64,000 nucleotides of DNA. It comes from Thermoanaerobaculia bacterium (GTDB lineage: Bacteria > Acidobacteriota > Thermoanaerobaculia > UBA5066). A program made the translations under genes and the position numbers. The notes under the pieces are model-generated. The model was not told the DNA's origin and did not search any database. It saw only the letters and a list, made by a program, of their open reading frames with translations. The stretch covers positions 1-64,000 of the forward strand of contig JAJVIN010000001.1 of assembly GCA_022071945.1 (NCBI GenBank). Reading direction: 5' to 3'. Position 1 is the stretch's first letter, and each line of letters begins with the position of its first letter. Below are positions 49,394 to 58,164 of this stretch, one piece after another.

Positions 49394-51783
49394 GGAGCCT
49401 CGAACGGGGCGAAGACGGGGAAGAGTCTTTGCGCCCTCATGTCGAACCTCACCGTTCCGTGCTCGTCAGTCCTCAGGACCCGAATCCTCCTCGCTTCCAG
49501 CCGCTCCATCACCACGGGCGCGGGATGCCCGAACCGGTTCTTCCTCCCGGCCCCGATCACCGCGATCTTCGGTGCCACGGCATCGAGGAACGGGGCCGAG
49601 CTCGAGGTCCGGCTGCCATGATGCCCCACCTTCAACACGTCGGACCTCAGATCCGGCATCCGCTCGAGAATCCGCTCCTCGGCCATCGCCTCGATGTCAC
49701 CCGTCAGGAGAAAGGACCGGCCGCCTGCCAACGCCTTCATCACGAGCGAGGCGTTGTTTTCTCTCGCTCTGGGGAACCGTTGACCATCCGGGTTCAAGAC
49801 CTCGAGCTCCCACCCTCCACACCGCAGCCGGTCACCGGCCCCCAGACGTACAACGGGGACTCTCGACCGGGTAGCCGCCTCGAGGACCTCGTCGAGAAAG
49901 CCGTTCCTCGGAGCGCCCCTCGGGAGCAGGAGCCGGCGAACCCTGCAGAAGTTCAGCACCGCCGCGACTCCTCTCGAGTGGTCGGGGTGCGCGTGCGTGA
50001 GAACCGCGCAGTCGATGGAGGCCGTTCCCGCCGCCGAGAGGAGTCCGAGAATCCTCTCGCGGCTCCGGTCGGGGACTGCCTCGGCCGTGCCTCCGCCATC
50101 GACCAGAACGGCGCCTTGTCGAGCTCGCAGAAGCCATGCGTCGCCCTGGCCAACATCGAGGCTCCAGAACTCGAACGTGCCAGGCTGAGGCGCCCTCTCC
50201 CGCACGGTCAGAAACCCCGCGAGCAGAAGGGCGCCTCCCAGCAGCACCCATCTGGGCGCGGGTTGCCTCGCAAGGGCAGCCACGAGAACGAGACAGGAAA
50301 GAAGAACGATCTCGGCCGCTCCCGGCGTGGCGATCAACCGGGTCGGTCGAAAAGGCTCGAACGCCGTGAGAATCCCCTGCAGAACGGAAAACTGGAAGTC
50401 GAGGCCCGCGAGGGCCAGAGTGGCCGCCCAGCCGCCCCACAGGAGGAAGGGCGAGAGACACAGGCCGCTCACCAGAAAGAGTGAAGAAAGCGGGACCGCC
50501 ACCAGATTCGTCACGAGGCCGAGGACCGGGACCATCCCGAAGACGGCGGCCTGAATGGGAAAGACCGCCAGTTCCGCCGCGAGCGTCGCGGCAAGGAGGC
50601 TTCGGACCCATTCGGGAAGCCAGCTCGCAAGGCGGGCCAGGAGCGTCTGGAACGGCACGAAGAGTCCCGAGAGCCCCGCGAACGCGAAGAACGTCAGGTG
50701 GAAGCTGACGTCGAAAACGTTGCCGGGGTCCAGAGCGATCAGCGTCATCGCCGCGCCTCCGACGGCCTGCCAGGGAGAAACGGGCCGGCCGAGAAGCCTC
50801 GCGACCAGGAACCACCCCAGCGTCAGGACGGTCCTCTGCACGGGCGCCTGGCCGCCGGCCACGGCTCCGTACAGGAGGCAGAAGGCCAAGACCGAGGCAT
50901 CCCGGACCTTGTACCCGAATCCGAGGCGCGAGAGGAACCCATTCAAGAGTGCGGCCAGAAGGCCCGCCTGCAGCCCCGAGATCGCCAGGATGTGGGCGAC
51001 TCCGCCCTCGCGAAACAGCGAGACCGTCTCCACCGGGACGTCCGAAATCTCTCCAATCGAAAGCGCCAGAAACAACGCCAGCGCCGGCGAGACCTCCCCC
51101 GCCCCGTCCCTGGCCCGCTCGCTCAAGCCCTTGTAGATCGCCTGGTGGAGGCGTTCGGGAATCCCCCCAACTCCCGCGGGGGGCGCCAGGACATCGACCT
51201 GCCTGGCGCTCTTGATCGAGAGGCTCGGGGAGGGCGGCGGGCCGAGACCGCCGAGAGGTCCGCGCACGGAGGGTTGCGGGATCCAGAGTCTCCCCCGAAC
51301 CCGTACCGTGTCCCCCAGGTTGGCGAGCGGCGCGGGCGGGGTCTCGGAACCCGTCCTGAGCGTCACCTCCGAGATCGATCTCAGCTCTTTTCCGTTCGAG
51401 TGGGCTCTCTTGACGAGGAGCTTCGCCCGGTAGGCACTCACGGACCGCGTCCAGGGCGTCACGAGCTGTCCCTCGATCTCGACGAGATTCTCCTCGGGCA
51501 GAGTCGCGGCCTGACGCACCGAGGCAAGCCGGGATTCGGCGAGCCTGTTGCCCAGGGTCCAGGACAACGACAGGACCACGGCCCAGAGCCCCACGCGCCG
51601 GGTGATCCGGAGCCCCGCACCCTCGGCAAGAAGGATCGCGAGAGCCCCCGCGGAGAGAAGAGCCCAGGCCAGCCCGGCCGGATCGCCCGCTTCCGAGTGA
51701 GCTCCGAGTAAGACCCCGGCGGCTCCGCCGAAGGCGCCGATAAGCGCGGGCGCCGGGCTCACCTTCTGCCAGGTGAGCCGCAC
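49390..51783 (-). CDS. comEC: DNA uptake channel protein ComEC/Rec2
   Basis: The 797-residue membrane protein has N-terminal hydrophobic helices, a DUF4131 segment, the Competence domain (ALFLALSIGEISDVPVET, HILAISGLQAGLLAALLNG) and a C-terminal metallo-beta-lactamase-like domain with THAHPDHSRG and VGHHGSRTSS. It is the inner-membrane channel for transforming DNA; the lactamase-like part may act on DNA. Full length suggests the organism can take up DNA. It begins 3 bp after the RNA methyltransferase gene. Confidence 0.93.
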   Translation of the reverse strand: MRLTWQKVSPAPALIGAFGGAAGVLLGAHSEAGDPAGLAWALLSAGALAILLAEGAGLRITRRVGLWAVVLSLSWTLGNRLAESRLASVRQAATLPEENLVEIEGQLVTPWTRSVSAYRAKLLVKRAHSNGKELRSISEVTLRTGSETPPAPLANLGDTVRVRGRLWIPQPSVRGPLGGLGPPPSPSLSIKSARQVDVLAPPAGVGGIPERLHQAIYKGLSERARDGAGEVSPALALFLALSIGEISDVPVETVSLFREGGVAHILAISGLQAGLLAALLNGFLSRLGFGYKVRDASVLAFCLLYGAVAGGQAPVQRTVLTLGWFLVARLLGRPVSPWQAVGGAAMTLIALDPGNVFDVSFHLTFFAFAGLSGLFVPFQTLLARLASWLPEWVRSLLAATLAAELAVFPIQAAVFGMVPVLGLVTNLVAVPLSSLFLVSGLCLSPFLLWGGWAATLALAGLDFQFSVLQGILTAFEPFRPTRLIATPGAAEIVLLSCLVLVAALARQPAPRWVLLGGALLLAGFLTVRERAPQPGTFEFWSLDVGQGDAWLLRARQGAVLVDGGGTAEAVPDRSRERILGLLSAAGTASIDCAVLTHAHPDHSRGVAAVLNFCRVRRLLLPRGAPRNGFLDEVLEAATRSRVPVVRLGAGDRLRCGGWELEVLNPDGQRFPRARENNASLVMKALAGGRSFLLTGDIEAMAEERILERMPDLRSDVLKVGHHGSRTSSSAPFLDAVAPKIAVIGAGRKNRFGHPAPVVMERLEARRIRVLRTDEHGTVRFDMRAQRLFPVFAPFEAP

Positions 51784-51786
51784 GGC

Positions 51787-53133
51787 TCAGTCCCTTGAGC
51801 CCGGTCCCGCCTGACGCGCGGCGCGCGCCAGGCTCACGACCGTCTCGACATGGTGCGTCGAAGGGAAGAGGTTGAGCAACGAGACCGAGCGAATCGTGAA
51901 GGCCGGCAGGAGCTGGCGCAGGTCGCGGGCAAGCGTCGCGGGATCGCAGGAAACGTAAATCAAGAGCTCGGGACGAAGGCGGACCAAGCCGTCTCGGACG
52001 ATGTCCGACATCCCGGCTCTGGGCGGATCCACGATCACGACCTCGGGCTTTTCCTTCGTGTTCCGGACGTAGTCCTCCGCGGTCTTGCGCACCGCGAGAG
52101 CCGGCCTTTCGAACTCGCGCTCCCAGTCCTCGAGATTCCGCGTGAGGTCGAAAGACGAGACGGGGTCGGACTCGACAGCCACCGTCCGCGGGAGCGCTTC
52201 CACGAGTGGCCGAGTCAGGAAACCGCACCCCGCGTAGAGGTCGAGGCCGGTCCGAAGTCGCTTGCCTCGCGGGGCCTCCCGAAGCGCCGTTCGAATCTCG
52301 TCCAGGAAGGGCTCGAGGAGGAAGCGATTTGCCTGGAAGAAAGAACGGGGCGAAACGGAGAACGAGGCGCTCGGCGTCTGGATCTGGATCTGCCTCGGCC
52401 CGCTTTCGAAAAGGACCTGACCGTTGGTTCCACGGATCTCGAGGGTCTCCGCGATCCCGTCGAGTCTCGAGGAGATCTCCTCGGGGCGGAGAGAACCCGG
52501 GACCTCCAGCGAGAGTCCGCTCTTGCCGCCCGTCTGGTCCTCGAGAATCCGAATCTCCGCCCCGCTCAGTGCCGGGATTCCGGCAAGGCGGGCGCGCAGC
52601 TCAGCCACCCTCGAAAAGAGAGTGGGAGACAGCACCTCACAGCTCGCGATGTCGCAGACATCGTGAGAGAACGGTGCGAAAAACCCCAGGCGGGCGAGCC
52701 CGTCGAGGTGAAGCCTCGTTCTGAGCCGGTACTGCAAGGGCGAATCGATGAAGCGAAGCTCGGGAAGGCTGCTGTCGGGGATCTTCCCGATCCTGCCGAG
52801 GGCATCGAGAACGAGCCCGGTCTTCATCGATCGCTCGGCACCACCTCGCACCCTGGCCCAGTCACAGCCCCCGCACTCGCCCTGGAGGGCGTGGGGACAG
52901 ACGTCCTTTTCCTCTCGCCTCAGCTCGGAGGCCGCGACGACCCTGACGGGTTCGACCTCGATATACGACCCGTGGTCCCGCTTGACGAGGACTTCCAGCG
53001 TGTCGCCCGGGATCCCGGACGAAACAAAGGCCGGCCTCCCGGAAACCCGGGCGAATCCCCGACCCCCCGGGACCACCTTCTCGACCCGGATCGTGAGGAC
53101 CCGGCCTTCCTCGCTTTTCTGGCGCTCAGACAT
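51787..53133 (-). CDS. TRAM-domain class I 23S rRNA/tRNA (uracil-5-)-methyltransferase
   Basis: The 448-residue protein has an N-terminal TRAM domain (about 10-65), an iron-sulfur cysteine set (Cys79, Cys87, Cys90 in CPHALQGECGGC), SAM-binding LDLYAGCGFLTRPL, IVDPPRAGM and the catalytic VSCDPATLARDL, as in RlmD, RlmC and TrmA. It methylates uracil-C5 in rRNA or tRNA; which base cannot be told. The start overlaps the stop of the unknown gene before it by 8 bp. It belongs to the long housekeeping array. Confidence 0.9.
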   Translation of the reverse strand: MSERQKSEEGRVLTIRVEKVVPGGRGFARVSGRPAFVSSGIPGDTLEVLVKRDHGSYIEVEPVRVVAASELRREEKDVCPHALQGECGGCDWARVRGGAERSMKTGLVLDALGRIGKIPDSSLPELRFIDSPLQYRLRTRLHLDGLARLGFFAPFSHDVCDIASCEVLSPTLFSRVAELRARLAGIPALSGAEIRILEDQTGGKSGLSLEVPGSLRPEEISSRLDGIAETLEIRGTNGQVLFESGPRQIQIQTPSASFSVSPRSFFQANRFLLEPFLDEIRTALREAPRGKRLRTGLDLYAGCGFLTRPLVEALPRTVAVESDPVSSFDLTRNLEDWEREFERPALAVRKTAEDYVRNTKEKPEVVIVDPPRAGMSDIVRDGLVRLRPELLIYVSCDPATLARDLRQLLPAFTIRSVSLLNLFPSTHHVETVVSLARAARQAGPGSRD

Positions 53134-53899
53134 CGAAGAGTGTCAGGGCGGGGAGGCCCAAGGTTTGCCTCAGCTCCCGGTGTCTGAGAGCGCTTCTCAG
53201 CTTCTTGGCGGCGGAGGAACGCAGCGAGCCGGTGCCTCCCATGAGCGATTCCACGCGCCCCTCGATTTCGGCCAGCAGAGCCTCGGGCAGTTCCTTCGCC
53301 AGGGACTTGAGGACGTCCATCTCGATGGCGGCGAGGCCCTCCTCGGCCTTCTCGAAATCAGACTCGGGATCCATCGAGCGGATCTTCTGAATCGCCCGCG
53401 TGATCACGGCGCGAAAGGTCGATTCGGGGACGGCGCCGGCCGCCGGGCACGGAACTTCCGCCAGCCGCTGGGTGAGCAAGCCGAGCCGCTCCTTGATCTT
53501 GGGAAGCTCGGGAGAGGGGTCACTCTGGCTTCTGGAACCGACGAGGCCACGCTGTTCGAGGGCCCAGAGCTCTTCCACCGCGTGCCGGCAGTAGCTGAGC
53601 GAGTTGACCTTCCGGAAGGATCCCCTCGAGTTCTTGTGCTCGAAAACCGTCTGGATGGCCCGGATCACCGTTCCCTGGGGGATTCCCATCCGGTGCCACT
53701 CCTCGATGAGGTGCCAGTCCTTCGAGAGCAGGAGGAAGGGCGTACCCCGGAGGGAAATGAAGGCATCCTCGATACCGGTTCCGTACTCCGTCGAGCTGGT
53801 CCCGGTGCTGGTCTCTGTCGAGGGAGGAGACGAGTCGTCGTTCAGCGGCTGCGATTCCGGTTGTGGAGGATCCGGAGTCCCTTGAGGGTCAGGTCGCAA
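53126..53899 (-). CDS. Conserved hypothetical protein of the coaX cluster
   Basis: The 257-codon frame has a low-complexity Pro/Ser/Thr start (residues 1-42) and a helical body: GIEDAFISLRGTPFLLLSKDW, RMGIPQGTVIRAIQTVFEHK, SLSYCRHAVEELWALEQRGL. This resembles DnaD-like or other replication-associated helical domains in layout only. The start is uncertain because the first Met overlaps the coaX 3' end by 58 bp. The gene overlaps the RNA methyltransferase by 8 bp. No function is assigned. Confidence 0.65.
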   Translation of the reverse strand: MRPDPQGTPDPPQPESQPLNDDSSPPSTETSTGTSSTEYGTGIEDAFISLRGTPFLLLSKDWHLIEEWHRMGIPQGTVIRAIQTVFEHKNSRGSFRKVNSLSYCRHAVEELWALEQRGLVGSRSQSDPSPELPKIKERLGLLTQRLAEVPCPAAGAVPESTFRAVITRAIQKIRSMDPESDFEKAEEGLAAIEMDVLKSLAKELPEALLAEIEGRVESLMGGTGSLRSSAAKKLRSALRHRELRQTLGLPALTLFDV

Positions 53900-54624
53900 T
53901 CGACGTGGGCCAGAACGGGGGAAGCGGCTGCAAAGAGCGGCGCGAGCCCGCCCGTCGCCACGACGCGAACCTCATGGACCCCCATCTCTTCCTGGATCCG
54001 TCCGATCAGCCCTTCGGTCATTCCGACGACGCCGTAGAAGAGACCGGACTGGATGCTCTCCTTCGTGGTCTTGCCGATCACGCGCTCCGGGCGCTGGAAG
54101 TCGACTCTCGCGAGTCGGGCGGCACGAGAAAAGAGGGCATCCGCGCTGATCATGGGACCGGGGCAGATCGCTCCGCCCAGGTACTCTCCCCTCTCACTGA
54201 TGACGTCGAAGGTGGTGGCGGTCCCGAAATCGACGACGATGGCCGGGCCTCCATACTCCTCGAAAGCCGCGACGGCGTTCACGATCCGGTCGGCGCCGAC
54301 CTCGCCCGGGTGGTCGTACAGGATCTTCATGCCCGTTTTCGTGCCGGGAGCCACGAAGAGAGCCTCGACCCCGAACGCGTCCCGGCACGCCGCCTTGAGG
54401 GCGTAGTCCTGCGAGGGGACGACCGACGAGACGATCACGTCCGAGACGGACTCGGGGGCCCGCTTCTTGATCGTCAGGAGTTCTTTGAGCAGGAGGACGT
54501 ATTCGTCCGACGTTCGCTCCCTCACGGTCGTGATACGTCCCGTCGCGACGAGGCTGTTTCCCTCGAAGAACCCGATCACGGTGTTGGTGTTTCCGACGTC
54601 TATCGCCAGCAGATCGGACATCAC
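53842..54624 (-). CDS. coaX: Type III pantothenate kinase
   Basis: The 260-residue enzyme has the ASKHA fold motifs of CoaX: IDVGNTNTVIGFFEG at the N-terminus, DHPGEVGADRIVNAVAAFE, VVDFGTATTFDV and GGAICPGP. It phosphorylates pantothenate in the first step of coenzyme A synthesis, is not inhibited by CoA and needs a monovalent cation. It lies 6 bp after birA, a very common pair in bacteria. Confidence 0.95.
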   Translation of the reverse strand: MMSDLLAIDVGNTNTVIGFFEGNSLVATGRITTVRERTSDEYVLLLKELLTIKKRAPESVSDVIVSSVVPSQDYALKAACRDAFGVEALFVAPGTKTGMKILYDHPGEVGADRIVNAVAAFEEYGGPAIVVDFGTATTFDVISERGEYLGGAICPGPMISADALFSRAARLARVDFQRPERVIGKTTKESIQSGLFYGVVGMTEGLIGRIQEEMGVHEVRVVATGGLAPLFAAASPVLAHVDCDLTLKGLRILHNRNRSR

Positions 54625-54630
54625 ACGGCC

Positions 54631-55422
54631 TCAGTACGAAAGAACGTCGCCGGAGAGGATCTCTTCTTCTCCGCTCGCCGTCTCGATTCTGAGGAACCCC
54701 AGCGGCGTGACGCCGCGGAACTCCCCCTCCACGATCCGGTCGGCCTCGTGAACGCGGATCCGGTCTCCTGGCTGGTGGGCCGAAACGGTTTCGAATGCCA
54801 ACGGCAAGTCTGCCGGAAAGGTCCCCAGCGCCTCGTCGACGCACCCCAGAACCCTCAGGAGTGCCTCCTCGCCATCGAGAGACGAAACTCCCGGGGCGAC
54901 GCAGGCCAGGGACGTGGCCTCGGCGAAGCCGGCGCCGTCGAGATCGGTTCGGGACGTCAGCACGTTGATGCCGGTTCCGATGATGGCGTAGCCCGATCCC
55001 TCGGCAACGGTGCTCGCCTCAACCAGGATGCCCCCGAGTTTCTGGTGGTCGAAGACGAGGTCGTTCGGCCACTTCAATCGCAATTCGACGCCAAAGCGGG
55101 CCGAAAGCGCCCGGGCGAGCGCGATGCCGAATCCGAGCGGCAGCTTGACGCGCTCTTCGGGCTCGGGCCAGGGAATCAGTGTCGAGACAGCGAGCGAGCC
55201 CGGGATTCGGGCCCACGAACGCCCCGCTCGTCCCCTCCCCGCGGTCTGGTTCCAGGTGACGAAGGCCGTCGGCGGCAAGTCCGTGTCGTCGGCGATCATC
55301 CGCTCGGCCACCCGCCGTCCGAGAGAGTTCGTCGAGCTCACGGAGGTGAGCAGGACGATGTTGGCCAGGCGCCCATAACGGAGGCCCCGAATCGGAGCAA
55401 AGGAGCCGAGAGGCGACTTCAC
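54631..55422 (-). CDS. birA: Biotin--[acetyl-CoA-carboxylase] ligase
   Basis: The GTG at 55422, 2 bp after the valS stop, gives 263 residues. Motifs are SSTNSLGRR, TAGRGRAGRSWA (biotinyl-AMP loop), KWPNDLVF and KLGGILVE, followed by the C-terminal SH3-like domain. The N-terminal helix-turn-helix of bifunctional BirA is absent, so it should be an enzyme only. Its likely substrates include the biotin carrier protein encoded at 61598-61993. Confidence 0.93.
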   Translation of the reverse strand: MKSPLGSFAPIRGLRYGRLANIVLLTSVSSTNSLGRRVAERMIADDTDLPPTAFVTWNQTAGRGRAGRSWARIPGSLAVSTLIPWPEPEERVKLPLGFGIALARALSARFGVELRLKWPNDLVFDHQKLGGILVEASTVAEGSGYAIIGTGINVLTSRTDLDGAGFAEATSLACVAPGVSSLDGEEALLRVLGCVDEALGTFPADLPLAFETVSAHQPGDRIRVHEADRIVEGEFRGVTPLGFLRIETASGEEEILSGDVLSY

Positions 55423-55424
55423 GG

Positions 55425-58094
55425 TCAGGCGCTCCCGCCCGGCAAGTTGACCAGGAGCTTCTCTCGCCGGGATGTCAGGTCCTGCAGCTGCTTTCGAGCT
55501 TTCTCGATGACGGCCGCCGGAGCCTTGGCCCGGAAGCCCTCGTCCGAGAGCTTGGCCTCTAGGGCGGCGATGTCCTTGTCGAGCGCTGCGATCTCTTTCC
55601 TGCGCTTGGCGGCTTCCTCGGGCGTCAGCTCCGTGCGGGGCAAGACGACCGCGAGCCCGACCGGGCCGATTGCGTCGTGGAAGGCTCCCTCGACCTCGGC
55701 CTTGCCGCCGATCGTGAGCGTGCCGAGCCTCGCCAGGGACATCAGCAGACCCCTCTGGGACTCGAGTGAAGGCGCCAGGTCTCCTTCGGGAACCTCGAGA
55801 ATGGCCTCGAGCACGACTGTCTGCGAAAGGCCGCGCTCGGCCCTGAGGTTCCGGATCCGCGTGATGGTGCCTCGCAGGATCTCGACGGTCGCAACCGCCA
55901 GCGGGTCGTCCCATTCCGGCACGCTCGCCGGGAAAGCCTCTTGCGGAAGCCTGGCCCCATCGCCGTTGAGAGCTTCGCGGATCTCGCAAGAGACAAACGG
56001 CATGAACGGGTGGAGAAGTGCAAGCGACCTCATCAGAACGAGGTGCAGAACCGCGCGGGTTTTCTCCTTCTCGGCCTCGGGAAGGGCGGGGTCACGGAGA
56101 ACGGGCTTGACGAACTCGACATACCCGTCACAGAACTCTGACCAGAAGAACGCGTAGAGGGCGCCCGCGGCCTCGTCGAAGCGGAAGACCTCGAGGCTCG
56201 CGTTCACCTTCGCGCACGCAGAAGAGAGCCTCGAGAGGATCCAGCGGTCGATGAGACTGAGCGAATGGAACGGGGCCAAAGGCTTCGGCGGCTCGTCTCC
56301 GAGCATGCCGATGGCGAATCGAGTCGCGTTCCAGACCTTCGTCGCGAAGGCGCGGTACCCGGCCGTCCGGGACTTGCCGAAGGGGAGGTCGCGTCCAGTC
56401 CCCGAGAGCACGGCGAGGGTGAACCTCACGGCATCGGCGCCGTACTCGTCGCACATCTCGAGAGGGTCGACCACGTTTCCCCTGGTCTTGGACATCTTGT
56501 GTCCCCTCTCGTCCCGGACGAGGCCGTGGAGGAAGACGTTCCTGAACGGGACGTCACCGGGGAACCAGCACCCCGCCATGATCATGCGCGCGACCCAGAA
56601 GAACAGGATGTCAAACCCGGTGACCATCACGTCCGTCGGGTAGAACCGCTTCATGTCTTCTGTCTTCTCGGGCCAGCCGAGGACCGAGAACGGCATGAGC
56701 CACGAGGAGAACCACGTGTCGAAGACGTCCGGGTCGCGGGTCAGGCCGAGGGATTCGGGAGGATCGGGCTCCCCTGGTTTCGGGACGAAGACGTTGCCGT
56801 CCTTGTCGTACCAGGCCGGGATCTCGTGTCCCCACCAGAGCTGGCGGGAGATGCACCAGTCCCTGATGTTCCGCATCCACTCGTCGAAGGTCTTTCTCCA
56901 GGTATCGGGAGTGAAGACGACCTGGCCCGAGTCGACCGCCTGCATCGCCTTTTCGGCGAGTGGCTTGATCTTGACGAACCACTGCAGGGAAACGAGGGGC
57001 TCCAGGATGGTGTCACACCTCTGGCAGCGGCCGATCGCGTTGAGATGGCTCTTCTCGCCCCGCCTGAGCCCCCTGGCCTCGAGATCCCTGAGGACCTTCT
57101 TGCGGGCCTCGAACCTGTCGAGACCCTCGTAGGCCCCGCCCGCGTCCTTCGTCATCTTTCCGTCGAAGCCGATCACGAGGACCGAGGCCAGGTTGTTTCG
57201 GCGGCCTGCCTCGAAGTCACTCGCGTCGTGCGCCGGCGTGACCTTCACCGCTCCGGTGCCGAACGTCATGTCGACGAAGGAATCGGCGATGACGGGAATC
57301 TTCCGGTCCGTCAGCGGGAGATCGACGGACTTCCCGACGAAGTCCCGGTAGCGTTCGTCTTCCGGATTCACGGCAACGGCCGTGTCGCCCAGCATCGTCT
57401 CGGGCCGCGTCGTTGCCACGACGATCTCGCCCGACCCGTCGGAGAGGGGATAGGCGATCGACCAGAGGTGTCCGTTCTGCTCCGTGTGATTGACCTCGAG
57501 ATCCGACAGAACGGTCGCGCACCTCGGGCACCAGTTCACCATCCGGTTGTCGCGGTAGGCGAGACCCTGATGGTAGAGCTCGCAGAAGACGCGGCGAACC
57601 GCCCGGGAGCGAACCTCGTCGATCGTGTAGTACTCGCGGCTGAAGTCGCAGGAGCAGCCCAGGCGCCGAATCTGGTCCAGGATGTCGTGGCGCCGGGCGT
57701 AGCCCCACTCATGGCAGAGGTCGAGGAACTCCTCGCGCCCCAGATCGTGGCGTGTCCTTCCCGTGCGATCGAAGAGGTCGCGCTCGACCACCATCTGGGT
57801 GGCGATTCCGGCGTGGTCGACGCCAGGGACCCAGAGGACGGCACGGCCCTGCATCCGGCGCCACCGGGCCAGGATGTCCTCGAGGGTCCGGCCCAGCGCG
57901 TGGCCGACGTGGAGGCGTCCGGTCACGTTCGGGGGCGGGATGACCATCGTGAACGGAACGGCATCGGCAGGGGCACTCTCGGGCCTGAAAAGACCAGATT
58001 CCTCCTGCTGCCGGTACCACTTCATCTCGAAAGTGGCCGGATCGAAGGTCGTGGGGAGCGTGGGGCGGTGGGATTTCGATTCTTCGGGGCTCAT
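55425..58094 (-). CDS. valS: Valyl-tRNA synthetase
   Basis: The 889-residue class I synthetase has PPPNVTGRLHVGHALG (the HIGH motif), KMSKTRGNVVDPLEM (KMSKS variant), the editing domain with ATTRPETMLGDTAVAV and PAHDASDFEAGRR, and the C-terminal coiled coil (EEAAKRRKEIAALDKDIAAL). It charges tRNA-Val and edits Thr. Length and all motifs are normal. It begins 70 bp after the response regulator gene. Confidence 0.97.
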   Translation of the reverse strand: MSPEESKSHRPTLPTTFDPATFEMKWYRQQEESGLFRPESAPADAVPFTMVIPPPNVTGRLHVGHALGRTLEDILARWRRMQGRAVLWVPGVDHAGIATQMVVERDLFDRTGRTRHDLGREEFLDLCHEWGYARRHDILDQIRRLGCSCDFSREYYTIDEVRSRAVRRVFCELYHQGLAYRDNRMVNWCPRCATVLSDLEVNHTEQNGHLWSIAYPLSDGSGEIVVATTRPETMLGDTAVAVNPEDERYRDFVGKSVDLPLTDRKIPVIADSFVDMTFGTGAVKVTPAHDASDFEAGRRNNLASVLVIGFDGKMTKDAGGAYEGLDRFEARKKVLRDLEARGLRRGEKSHLNAIGRCQRCDTILEPLVSLQWFVKIKPLAEKAMQAVDSGQVVFTPDTWRKTFDEWMRNIRDWCISRQLWWGHEIPAWYDKDGNVFVPKPGEPDPPESLGLTRDPDVFDTWFSSWLMPFSVLGWPEKTEDMKRFYPTDVMVTGFDILFFWVARMIMAGCWFPGDVPFRNVFLHGLVRDERGHKMSKTRGNVVDPLEMCDEYGADAVRFTLAVLSGTGRDLPFGKSRTAGYRAFATKVWNATRFAIGMLGDEPPKPLAPFHSLSLIDRWILSRLSSACAKVNASLEVFRFDEAAGALYAFFWSEFCDGYVEFVKPVLRDPALPEAEKEKTRAVLHLVLMRSLALLHPFMPFVSCEIREALNGDGARLPQEAFPASVPEWDDPLAVATVEILRGTITRIRNLRAERGLSQTVVLEAILEVPEGDLAPSLESQRGLLMSLARLGTLTIGGKAEVEGAFHDAIGPVGLAVVLPRTELTPEEAAKRRKEIAALDKDIAALEAKLSDEGFRAKAPAAVIEKARKQLQDLTSRREKLLVNLPGGSA

Positions 58095-58164
58095 GGCCTC
58101 GTCAAGTCATCCTGTCTGCTCGTCCATCCGGGACCCCGGACGGGTCGTGTGATGCGGTACGCGG

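Noticed and set aside
53863-56157. Long plus-strand open frame of 764 codons across coaX, birA and valS
   Set aside because: It lies opposite three well-recognised genes and has no motif; a by-product of codon bias.
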